Shown: in pieces, positions 1 to 4,863 of the stretch
Numbering within the stretch: the stretch's first letter is position 1
Layout of the letters: each line of letters begins with the position of its first letter
Origin: JAYKHL01 sp035284865
Lineage (GTDB): Bacteria; Cyanobacteriota; Sericytochromatia; S15B-MN24; JAQBPE01
Assembly: GCA_035284865.1 (NCBI GenBank)
Contig: JAYKHL010000147.1
Coordinates: 1 to 5,555 of the forward strand
Length of the DNA stretch: 5,555 bases
Reading direction: 5' to 3'
Program-made: the position numbers and the translations under genes
Notes under the pieces: generated by a model
The model's input: only the letters and a program-made list of their open reading frames with translations
The model's database searches: none
Told to the model about the DNA's origin: nothing

Positions 1-50
1 TCTTCTTTGCTCTCTTCTTGAATCGACAAGAGCTTGGTGCGTTCGCTTGG

Positions 51-70
51 CTATTCAGTTGTCAAAGTCC
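51..70 (-). promoter_or_regulatory. boxA-like rRNA antitermination element
   Basis: The minus strand reads GGACTTTGACAACTGAATAG. This closely resembles the CTTTGAAAACTGAATA-type elements in the rRNA leaders and spacers of Firmicutes and Cyanobacteria, where the NusB-S10 complex binds nascent RNA and keeps RNA polymerase from terminating in untranslated rRNA. It lies about 65-85 bases after the predicted start of transcription. Its TTGACA could be mistaken for a -35 box, but no -10 hexamer follows at 16-18 bases. Confidence 0.65.
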
Positions 71-71
71 T

Positions 72-109
72 GGTTTTTCGAACCGCGAGTTAACTGTTCC
101 TTGGGGAAC
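72..109 (-). promoter_or_regulatory. Two small leader hairpins, boxB-like, just before boxA
   Basis: Two inverted repeats precede boxA in the leader. The first has a perfect 5-base stem (96-100 with 105-109) and a 4-base loop. The second has a 4-base stem (72-75 with 81-84) and a 5-base loop and touches boxA. A hairpin followed by boxA is the layout of nut-like antitermination sites, and cyanobacterial rRNA spacers also place boxB beside boxA. The pairing is seen directly; the boxB role is inferred. Confidence 0.4.
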
Positions 110-143
110 CCTTGGCTCAGGCTTAACCTTGCGGCGTGGAACA

Positions 144-172
144 ATCATCTCAGACTGCTTCGTTTTTGTCAA
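144..172 (-). promoter_or_regulatory. Sigma-70-type rRNA promoter, extended -10
   Basis: On the minus strand a perfect -35 box TTGACA (167-172) is followed after 17 bases by GATGAT (144-149), which matches TATAAT at four of six positions including the key A2 and T6. TGA lies directly before it, giving the TGn extended -10. Transcription should begin near position 137 and run left into the rRNA leader. It is the best promoter match I found in the window, as expected for rRNA. No AT-rich UP element is visible upstream of the -35 box. Confidence 0.75.
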
Positions 173-549
173 GCCCCCTTTGAGGGGAACCTGGCACCCG
201 GCCGGCCAACAAGACCAACACGGTGCGACGCCTCCCAGGGCCCCGGGTTGCCGGAACTCTGACCTGCCAGCTTGGCGTAAACCAGGCCAACCCTCACGGT
301 CCGACGTCGCCGAAACCGGAAGCAACCGACTTGTCCCTGCGTCGCAGCCTGTGTGATGGGCTACCACCGAAGACAGATGCTCCGTTGAGAGCAGGGGTCC
401 AGGGCGTTTCGGTGATGCGAGGACACCATTCGCGGTGCTTCGCTTTCGTCGCCCGACCTCCGTCGGCTGCAGCCAGGTTACCGCATCCTGGCTCGGAGCG
501 CAAGCCCTCGGCGCACAAGCCACCCACACCGCGCGTCAGACACGCCCGT
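173..549. other. Gene-free region upstream of the rRNA promoter, with several inverted repeats
   Basis: I find no convincing protein gene, tRNA, tmRNA, SRP RNA or RNase P RNA in these 377 bases. The reading frames that stay open have arginine- and proline-rich translations without domain character and only shadow one another. Perfect inverted repeats are present: 272-276 with 286-290 (5 bases), 365-371 with 408-414 (7 bases, enclosing 378-382 with 389-393), 453-457 with 462-466 (5 bases) and 471-477 with 487-493 (7 bases). Some could end transcription from the TPR gene. A structured RNA or an upstream regulatory region for the rRNA promoter cannot be excluded. Confidence 0.5.
453..493 (-). 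terminator. Tandem hairpins after the TPR gene, possible terminator
   Basis: Two perfect hairpins lie side by side about 57 bases past the TPR stop codon. The first met in transcription pairs AGCCAGG with CCTGGCT (471-477 with 487-493, 9-base loop). The second pairs CCGAC with GTCGG (453-457 with 462-466, 4-base loop). Neither is followed by a T-run, so intrinsic termination of the classical kind is not supported. Their position between a gene and an rRNA promoter on the same strand makes a transcription-stop role plausible. Confidence 0.3.
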
Positions 550-1185
550 TCAGGGCCCTGACCGCTCCAGGGCCGCGTAGCCCTCACGCAGCGAGAGGGC
601 GGTCTTCAACGCAGCCCGCGCGCGCGCCTGACGACCTCTGCGGTGGTGCGCCTGCCCGAGCAACCAGTGCGCGACGGCGTTCTCGGGCTCGACCCTGATG
701 GCCCGCTGCCACAGCTGCATCGCCCGATCCTGCTGCCGCGCCTCGGTGAGCAGCCACCCCAGGTAGACCAGCGCCCAGGGCTCCGACGGGGCCGCCCGCA
801 CCAGGGCCTCGAGTTCCTGCCGTGCCGCCGTCCGGCGACCGTCGAGGTACAGGCCGGCGGCCAACCGGAAGCGCGCCTCCCGGTCACGGGGGTGGGCAGC
901 CACCTCGCCCCGCTGGTGCTCGACAACGCGCGCCCCGTAACGTGGATCCAGCGCGAGCAGGCGCTCCATCACGACCCACGAGCGTTCCGGGAAGGGGGTC
1001 CGGAGGTGGGCCAGGGCCAGCTCGAACTGTGCATCGGCGCTCTGAGGGGCCTGCATCGCCAGGGCCGTCAGCGCGGCAAGCCGGGCCGGCGGAACGGTGC
1101 CACGCCCGAGGGCCAGGGCAGGCGACGCGGCCAGGGCACAGGCCACGGCGCCGACGCGCAGCGCGGAGAGCAGGAGGGCACGCAC
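550..1185 (-). CDS. Exported TPR-repeat protein
   Basis: The product is about 211 residues. The N-terminus has a basic residue and then a hydrophobic stretch ending in SPALA, a typical signal peptidase I site after about residue 25. The mature part is mostly helical with about four tetratricopeptide repeats (near residues 50-81, 101-134, 135-168 and 170-203), shown by recurring patterns such as ALVYLGWLL...A..LW.RAI...P and AHWLLGQA...RG....A. Such repeats bind other proteins; the partner is unknown. I chose the GTG at 1185 because the signal peptide then begins directly with MRALLL and an AGG lies a few bases upstream. A TTG at 1197 adds four residues but has its AAGG with no spacing. The gene follows the transporter genes on the same strand after about 85 bases, so cotranscription is possible but not shown. 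A Cys in the hydrophobic core lacks a proper lipobox. Confidence 0.8.
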   Translation of the reverse strand: MRALLLSALRVGAVACALAASPALALGRGTVPPARLAALTALAMQAPQSADAQFELALAHLRTPFPERSWVVMERLLALDPRYGARVVEHQRGEVAAHPRDREARFRLAAGLYLDGRRTAARQELEALVRAAPSEPWALVYLGWLLTEARQQDRAMQLWQRAIRVEPENAVAHWLLGQAHHRRGRQARARAALKTALSLREGYAALERSGP

Positions 1186-1217
1186 GTGACCTGACAACCT
1201 TCAGCTCGAGAACCCGC

Positions 1218-1232
1218 CCAGCTTAAAGCCGG
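1218..1232. repeat. Short palindrome in the gap between the ATPase and TPR genes
   Basis: CCAGCTTAAAGCCGG is a near-perfect inverted repeat of seven-base arms around one central base, with a single mismatched pair (a G-T wobble as RNA). It sits about 33 bases before the TPR start. The arms touch, so it is a poor RNA hairpin and more like a protein binding site. An operator is a guess from shape and position only. Confidence 0.3.
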
Positions 1233-1271
1233 CGGACGGCGGTCGCAGTGACGGGCGCTGGCCTCCCTGGC

Positions 1272-2570
1272 TCATGCCAGCATCCTCAGGAGGGCCTCCG
1301 GGGTGACGGCCTCGGCACCAGCCGCCTGCAAGGAGGCCCACAATGCCCGGGCCTGGCCTCCCGTGAAGTCGCGCGCCGGCAAGTCCTCACCCCCAAGCAG
1401 CAGGACACGGGGCGGCGAAGGCCTGTCCAGGCGGGCCCGGAGCCGTCGCAGGTTCTCAACGTTGCCGCTGCCCCAGGCCACCTCCGCCACCACCACGAGG
1501 TCAACCCCATCCAGCCGCTCGGCCAGCGCCGCCGCAGCCTCGAGGCCCACCGGCGAGAAGGGCGCCTCTGCGATCACCTCGGCGCCCAGGCGCGCGGCGA
1601 GCACCTCATCGGTGTCCAGCGCGTTGACCACGCCGACGCTGAGCTGCCAGCCGGCCCGGTACAGCGGCGGCAGCAGGCGCTCGGCGGAGCCCCCGCCACA
1701 CACGAGGTGGAGCCGCCCGACCTGCCGCCCCCGGAGCCGGCCACTGCCGCGCGGCGCGGCTCCCTCGGGCACGACCGGCAACACGTAGGGCAGGCCCGTC
1801 TGCGGGTGGTGTCGCACCTGCACCGCCTGCCCGAACGCCCGGGCCACCAGCAGCGGGTCCAGCACGGCAGCGGGTGGGCCATCCGCCAGCAACTCGCCCG
1901 CCCCCCCCTCCGGGCCCGAACCAAGCAACAGCAGCCGGTGGCAGAACTGAGCGGCGAGGTTGAGGTCGTGCAGCACGGCCACGACCGTGAGCCCGGCGGT
2001 CGTGGCCAGCTCGCGCACCACCTGGTAGAAAGCCAGCTGGTGCGTGAGGTCCAGGTGGGTCGTGGGCTCATCGAGGAACAGCAGGGGGGCCTCCTGCGCC
2101 AGGGCACGGGCCAGGTGGACCCGCTGACGCTGGCCACCCGAGAGCGTGGCGAGCCGACGCTCGGCCAGGGCCTCGACGCCGGCCGCCCGCAACGCCCGGG
2201 CCACCGCCGCCCGGTCCGTGGCGCCCTGGACCAGCCCCCACCCGCGCTGGTGGGGGAAGCGCCCGATCGCCACGGCCTCCTCGACCCGCCAGGCCAGCTC
2301 GGCCGGGGGGTGCTGGGGCAGGTAGGCCCTGCGACGGGCCAGCTCCCGGGGCGTCAGGCCCGCCAGCGGCTCCCCCCCGAGCCACACCGCCCCGGCGAGC
2401 GGCGGCAGGAGGCCCGCCAGCGTCGCAAGCAAGGTGGACTTGCCCACGCCGTTGGGGCCGAGCAGGCCCACGAAGGCGCCGGCCGGCAGCATCGCCGAGA
2501 CGCCCGACAGCACGGGCTGCCCGCCGTGCCCGCAGGCCAGCCCCTCCGCCACCAGCGCCCGACCGGTCAT
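1272..2570 (-). CDS. btuD: ABC importer ATPase of the BtuD/FecE type with an extra C-terminal domain (YvrA-like)
   Basis: The product is 432 residues, far longer than the ~250-270 of a stand-alone ATPase of this family. Residues 1-265 are a complete ABC domain: Walker A GPNGVGKST (38-46), Q-loop Gln86, signature LSGGQ (143-147), Walker B LLFLDEP (163-169), D-loop HLD (172-174) and switch His201. All catalytic residues are present. It would power vitamin B12 or siderophore uptake at the inner face of the membrane. Residues about 283-432 form a second alpha/beta domain with a glycine-rich CGGGS (291-295), NALDTDE (316-322), APFSP (336-340) and GSGNVENL (367-374). The same two-domain layout occurs, from memory, in B. 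subtilis YvrA and haloarchaeal BtuD; the domain's function is unknown to me. The ATG at 2570 overlaps the permease stop in ATGA, indicating translational coupling; an upstream ATG at 2657 lies inside the permease gene. Substrate is inferred from family. Confidence 0.93.
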   Translation of the reverse strand: MTGRALVAEGLACGHGGQPVLSGVSAMLPAGAFVGLLGPNGVGKSTLLATLAGLLPPLAGAVWLGGEPLAGLTPRELARRRAYLPQHPPAELAWRVEEAVAIGRFPHQRGWGLVQGATDRAAVARALRAAGVEALAERRLATLSGGQRQRVHLARALAQEAPLLFLDEPTTHLDLTHQLAFYQVVRELATTAGLTVVAVLHDLNLAAQFCHRLLLLGSGPEGGAGELLADGPPAAVLDPLLVARAFGQAVQVRHHPQTGLPYVLPVVPEGAAPRGSGRLRGRQVGRLHLVCGGGSAERLLPPLYRAGWQLSVGVVNALDTDEVLAARLGAEVIAEAPFSPVGLEAAAALAERLDGVDLVVVAEVAWGSGNVENLRRLRARLDRPSPPRVLLLGGEDLPARDFTGGQARALWASLQAAGAEAVTPEALLRMLA

Positions 2571-3601
2571 GCGTCCCGCCTCGCCAGCAGGTACAGGAAG
2601 AACGGGGCCCCGAGCAAGGCCGTCAGGACCCCGACCGGGATCTCCACCGGGGCCCACAAGGTGCGGGCAGCGAGGTCCCCAGCGGTGAGCAGGATCGCCC
2701 CGAGCAAGGCCGCCACCGGGAGCGCCCGGCGCAGGTCAGGGCCTGCCAGCAGCCGGGCGAGGTGCGGCACCACCAGCCCGAGGAAGCCAATCATCCCGCA
2801 GACGGACACGACGGCGGCCGTCAGCAGCGCCGCCAGCCCCACCAGGATCTGCGGGTCGCGCCGGTGGTCGACCCCGAGGCTGCGCGCCGTCTGCTCGCCG
2901 AGCTGCAACAGGTTGAGCCGCGGCACCCACCAGACCAGCCCGGCCACGGCCAGCCCACCGTAGGCCGCCAGCAGCCCCACATGCTCCCAGCCCCGCCCGG
3001 CCAGGCCCCCGATCAGCCACAGGTAAAGCTGGGTGAAGGCATCCTGGCGCAGCAACATCAGGAGCGACAGCACGGCCGACAGCAAGGAGCTGACGGCCAC
3101 CCCCGCGAGCAGCAGCCGCTCGACGGCCAGCGGCCGGCCAGGCTCGGCCGCCAGCTTGTACACGACTCCCACCGCGGCAAGGGAGCCCCCGAAGGCCAGC
3201 AGCGGCAGCGCCAGGCTGGCGCCCCCCCCAATGCCGAAGAGCAGAGCCGCCGCCGCCCCCACCGCCGCTCCCGCCGAGGCCCCCACCAGGTAAGGGTCGG
3301 CCAACGGGTTGCGCAACACACCCTGCCAGGCGGCACCGGCGATGGCGAGGCCGGCACCGGCCAGCGTGCCCATCACGACCCGGGGCAGGCGGATCTGCCA
3401 AAGGATGGCGGCCGTCCCCTCTGTGGCACCCCCTGGCCCCCCCGTCAACGCCACCCGCAGAGCCTCTGGCCCCAGCGGCACCGCCCCGACGGCCACGGCG
3501 CAGCCAGCCACCACCAGCCAGCCGAGCAGCAAGGTGAGCACCAGGGCGCACCAGCGCCAGTCAAGGACACCATGGGCAGACGACGGGACCACACCCGGCA
3601 T
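2567..3601 (-). CDS. btuC: BtuC/FecCD-family ABC transporter permease
   Basis: The product is 344 residues, the usual size for this family of ten-helix membrane proteins that form the channel for vitamin B12, heme or iron-siderophore import. Family motifs are intact: RLPRVV (71-76) with GAGLAIAGAAWQ, RNPLADP (97-103), the cytoplasmic coupling segment LGEQTARSLGV, GMIGFLGLVVPHLARLL (about 269-285), and the C-terminal PVEIPVGVLTALLGAPFF. Hydrophobic segments run through the whole protein. The start is set at the ATG at 3601, just before the first membrane helix; the 44 residues open upstream (GTG-type starts to 3733) would run into the divergent gene and look non-coding. No good Shine-Dalgarno precedes it, and a GTG three codons later is an alternative. 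It overlaps the ATPase gene by four bases. No substrate-binding protein gene is in view, so the exact substrate stays open between cobalamin and siderophores. Confidence 0.94.
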   Translation of the reverse strand: MPGVVPSSAHGVLDWRWCALVLTLLLGWLVVAGCAVAVGAVPLGPEALRVALTGGPGGATEGTAAILWQIRLPRVVMGTLAGAGLAIAGAAWQGVLRNPLADPYLVGASAGAAVGAAAALLFGIGGGASLALPLLAFGGSLAAVGVVYKLAAEPGRPLAVERLLLAGVAVSSLLSAVLSLLMLLRQDAFTQLYLWLIGGLAGRGWEHVGLLAAYGGLAVAGLVWWVPRLNLLQLGEQTARSLGVDHRRDPQILVGLAALLTAAVVSVCGMIGFLGLVVPHLARLLAGPDLRRALPVAALLGAILLTAGDLAARTLWAPVEIPVGVLTALLGAPFFLYLLARRDA

Positions 3602-3642
3602 GATCGCAAAGGCGGCAGGGAAAGTCCACGCACCGGGTGGGG

Positions 3643-3648
3643 TACCAT
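3643..3648 (+). promoter_or_regulatory. Candidate -10 box, leaderless start of the exported-protein gene
   Basis: TACCAT matches TATAAT at four of six positions, with the key A2 and T6. Exactly six bases separate it from the GTG at 3655, so a transcript would begin at or next to the start codon. No -35 box is visible at 16-18 bases upstream. The same arrangement and spacing occur before yraN, which raises its credibility. Confidence 0.4.
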
Positions 3649-3654
3649 GCAAGC

Positions 3655-4149
3655 GTGCCCTTCGGTAGCCGCCCCACCCTCCCTGGAAGCACCACGCTGC
3701 TGGCCTGCCTGGTCGCTGCGCTGGCGGCCCCACCCGCCCAGGCCCGGCTCGGTGAGCCCGCGGGGGAGGCGCGCGAGTTTGCCCGCGCCCAGGGCGCCAG
3801 GGCCCTGGAGCTGCACCTCGGCCCCCGGCCGTGGTGGCTCGGCGAGCCCCTCGTGCTGGCGGAGACCTGGCAGGCGCCGGCGGCCGGCTGGAGCCGAGAG
3901 AAAGCCAACACCCTCATCAAGGCGCTGGTGAACCACCGCCGACGCCTGCTGCTCAAGACCAGCCGGGCGGGCGAAGGCTGGACCTTCACGCTGCGCTTCG
4001 AGGAGGATGTGGTGGCGACATGCCGCTACATCCAGGGGCGCGTCCGCCAGCTGCACGTGCGCAGCGCCACGTTCGACCAGGCCCCGCCCCCGCGACCCGA
4101 GCCCCTGCACTTCGTGTTCCCGGCAACGGCCACCGTCCGCGTGCCGTGA
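3655..4149 (+). CDS. Small exported protein of unknown function
   Basis: I do not recognise this protein. From the GTG at 3655 it has 164 residues. Residues 1-30 look like a signal peptide: hydrophobic LLACLVAALAA followed by PPAQA, with cleavage expected after Ala30. LLAC resembles a lipobox, but hydrophobic sequence continues past the Cys, so secretion by signal peptidase I is likelier than lipidation. The mature part mixes strand-like and helical segments: ALELHLGPRPWWLGEPLVL, then a basic stretch NTLIKALVNHRRRLLLK, then GWTFTLRFEEDVVATCRYIQGRVRQLHVRSATF, ending with a Pro-rich link and HFVFPATATVRVP. The repeated alternation of hydrophobic residues suggests a small beta-rich domain. A GTG at 3637 would add six residues but sits before the -10 candidate. 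It is divergent from the permease gene with 53 bases between starts, so the two may share control. No Shine-Dalgarno is present. Confidence 0.7.
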   Translation: MPFGSRPTLPGSTTLLACLVAALAAPPAQARLGEPAGEAREFARAQGARALELHLGPRPWWLGEPLVLAETWQAPAAGWSREKANTLIKALVNHRRRLLLKTSRAGEGWTFTLRFEEDVVATCRYIQGRVRQLHVRSATFDQAPPPRPEPLHFVFPATATVRVP

Positions 4150-4168
4150 AGGAGCCTGGCCACACGGC
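4143..4168 (+). terminator. Hairpin over the stop codon of the exported-protein gene
   Basis: GCCGTG (4143-4148) pairs perfectly with CACGGC (4163-4168) around a 14-base loop, and the left arm contains part of the TGA stop. There is no T-run after it. It may slow polymerase or protect the 3' end, but a six-base stem can occur by chance in such GC-rich DNA. Confidence 0.2.
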
Positions 4169-4202
4169 CCACGTCGTCACCCACCCTCGGGGCCCCGATC
4201 GC

Positions 4203-4211
4203 TGCTATGCT
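4203..4211 (+). promoter_or_regulatory. Extended -10 promoter giving a leaderless yraN transcript
   Basis: TGC followed by TATGCT forms an extended -10 element (TGn plus four of six matches, A2 and T6 kept). Six bases separate it from the yraN ATG at 4218, so transcription should begin at the start codon itself. No -35 box is seen, as is common with extended -10 promoters. There is no Shine-Dalgarno at the expected place, which agrees with a leaderless message. Confidence 0.5.
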
Positions 4212-4217
4212 CGGGCC

Positions 4218-4577
4218 ATGCGCACCGACCGACGCCGCACCTGGGGCCAGCTGGGTGAAGGCCTGGCCTACGGGTTCCTCACCGCGAAGGGCCTCACCGT
4301 GCGGGCGCGGAACTGGCGCACGGCCCGCGGAGAGCTGGATCTGGTCTGCGTCGCGGGAGACACGCTGGTGTTCGTCGAGGTGAAGGTACGGCGCAGCGCG
4401 GTCTGTGGCGGCGCGGCCGAGGCCGTGGACGGCCGCAAGCGTCACCGCGTCACCAGGACGGCCCAGGCCTACCTCGCACGCCACCCGCACGCCGGGCCGT
4501 GCAGGCTGGACGTGGTGAGCATCAGCTGGTCCCAGGGGGTGCCCTCCATTGAACACCTCGAGGGGGTCGACGGCTAA
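4218..4577 (+). CDS. yraN: YraN family (UPF0102) nuclease-fold protein
   Basis: The product is 119 residues, the normal size for this widespread bacterial family. The pattern is clear: WGQLGEGLAYGFLTAKGLTVRARNWR near the N-terminus, then GELDLV (38-43) and VFVEVKVR (51-58). Glu39, Asp41, Glu54 and Lys56 fit the acidic and E-x-K active-site signature of the PD-(D/E)XK, Holliday-junction-resolvase-like nuclease fold. The middle VDGRKRHRVTRTAQAYL and the later CRLDVVSI are also typical. A DNA-processing role is assumed for the family but the substrate is not settled. The start is the ATG at 4218; the frame is open much further upstream but that part overlaps the preceding gene in another frame and looks non-coding. 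It lies 68 bases after the exported-protein gene with its own -10 box, and its stop is four bases from that of the candidate small gene on the opposite strand. Confidence 0.93.
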   Translation: MRTDRRRTWGQLGEGLAYGFLTAKGLTVRARNWRTARGELDLVCVAGDTLVFVEVKVRRSAVCGGAAEAVDGRKRHRVTRTAQAYLARHPHAGPCRLDVVSISWSQGVPSIEHLEGVDG

Positions 4578-4581
4578 GCCC

Positions 4582-4683
4582 TCAGCGCCGGCCTTCCCGC
4601 ACCCTCACGGGCACCGGGACGGGCACGGGATCCCTGACCAGCAGGCGGCGAAGCGTCTCCAGAAGGTCGCTCAGGCTCGGCAT
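4582..4683 (-). CDS. Candidate 33-residue protein with a Pro-Val repeat
   Basis: I do not recognise this product. It would have 33 residues: an amphipathic helix-like start MPSLSDLLETLRRLLVRD, then PVPVPVPVRV, and a basic end REGRR. Support comes from its signals rather than homology. A TGAGG lies eight bases before the ATG at 4683, one of the best ribosome binding sites in the window, and a good minus-strand promoter lies about 60 bases upstream of the ATG. Its stop is four bases from the yraN stop, tail to tail. The frame stays open upstream to 4896, but that part would run into the oppositely oriented dockerin-like gene. It could instead be a chance ORF in a non-coding transcript; the Pro-Val run may only reflect the GC-rich repeat GGGCAC/CGGGAC at 4608-4629. 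Confidence 0.4.
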   Translation of the reverse strand: MPSLSDLLETLRRLLVRDPVPVPVPVRVREGRR

Positions 4684-4749
4684 CAGGGGAACCTCACGTC
4701 GGCACCGCTCGGCTGGTGGGTGGCCGTCCCGGCGGGCCGGACCCTTCTC

Positions 4750-4777
4750 GTTATACCCGGCCCACCACAAGATGCAA
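4750..4777 (-). promoter_or_regulatory. Minus-strand promoter for the small ORF
   Basis: Minus strand TTGCAT (4772-4777), 16 bases, then TATAAC (4750-4755), which matches TATAAT at five of six positions. Transcription should start near 4743 and read left through the small ORF. A short GC-rich inverted repeat (4726-4742) would lie at the very beginning of the transcript. Confidence 0.5.
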
Positions 4778-4822
4778 CGCTGGTTCGGCCCCCGCGTGCG
4801 AGCCGTCCTCGGCTGAGCGGGG

Positions 4823-4828
4823 TATAGT
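4823..4828 (+). promoter_or_regulatory. -10 box for the dockerin-like gene
   Basis: TATAGT matches TATAAT at five of six positions and is preceded by GGGG, mirroring the GGG-TATAAC on the opposite strand about 70 bases away. No -35 box is visible at the normal distance. The start of transcription near 4835 gives a leader of about 29 bases with a Shine-Dalgarno, so this gene differs from the two leaderless candidates to its left. Confidence 0.5.
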
Positions 4829-4863
4829 CCCAAGGCCCCCCAGCACAACCGAGGATGGCTGCC

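Larger units (their letters stand above)
1..137 (-). other. Ribosomal RNA operon leader (5' part of the transcript, before 16S rRNA)
   Basis: Read on the minus strand, this stretch runs from the predicted transcription start to the window edge. It has the features of an rRNA leader: small hairpins, then a boxA-like antitermination element, then a purine-rich tail containing CAAGAAGAGAGC. The GC content is clearly lower than in the flanking genes and no ORF looks coding. No rRNA sequence proper is inside the window, so the identity of the downstream gene (16S first, as usual) is inferred. A 16S-23S spacer could carry a similar boxA, but the consensus promoter immediately upstream and the absence of any tRNA favour the operon leader. 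Confidence 0.65.

Noticed and set aside
60..65. Second minus-strand TTGACA as a -35 box
   Set aside because: No acceptable -10 hexamer follows at 16-18 bases, and it is part of the boxA-like element.
72..84. tRNA T-arm-like GGTTCGAA on the minus strand
   Set aside because: No matching T-stem, anticodon arm or acceptor stem could be found around it.
190..300. Possible SRP RNA, because the minus strand has GTTTAC and CAGGTCAG near TCCGG
   Set aside because: The diagnostic GGAA loop and AGCAG strand of the conserved SRP hairpin are missing.
643..1194. Plus-strand frame opposite the TPR gene
   Set aside because: The minus strand shows a signal peptide and TPR pattern; the plus-strand translation has neither.
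1248..2963. Long plus-strand frame of 571 codons opposite the ATPase and permease genes
   Set aside because: It is a shadow of the minus-strand genes in GC-rich DNA. Its translation is rich in Gln, Arg, Pro and Gly with no domain, while the minus strand encodes complete ABC motifs.
2762..3931. Plus-strand frame of 389 codons covering the permease gene and the divergent gap
   Set aside because: It lies opposite clear BtuC motifs and overlaps the exported-protein gene in another frame; the composition is low-complexity.
3445..4110. Minus-strand frame opposite the exported-protein gene and the start of btuC
   Set aside because: The translation is Gly/Arg/Gln-rich without motifs, and it would overlap the btuC start in another frame.
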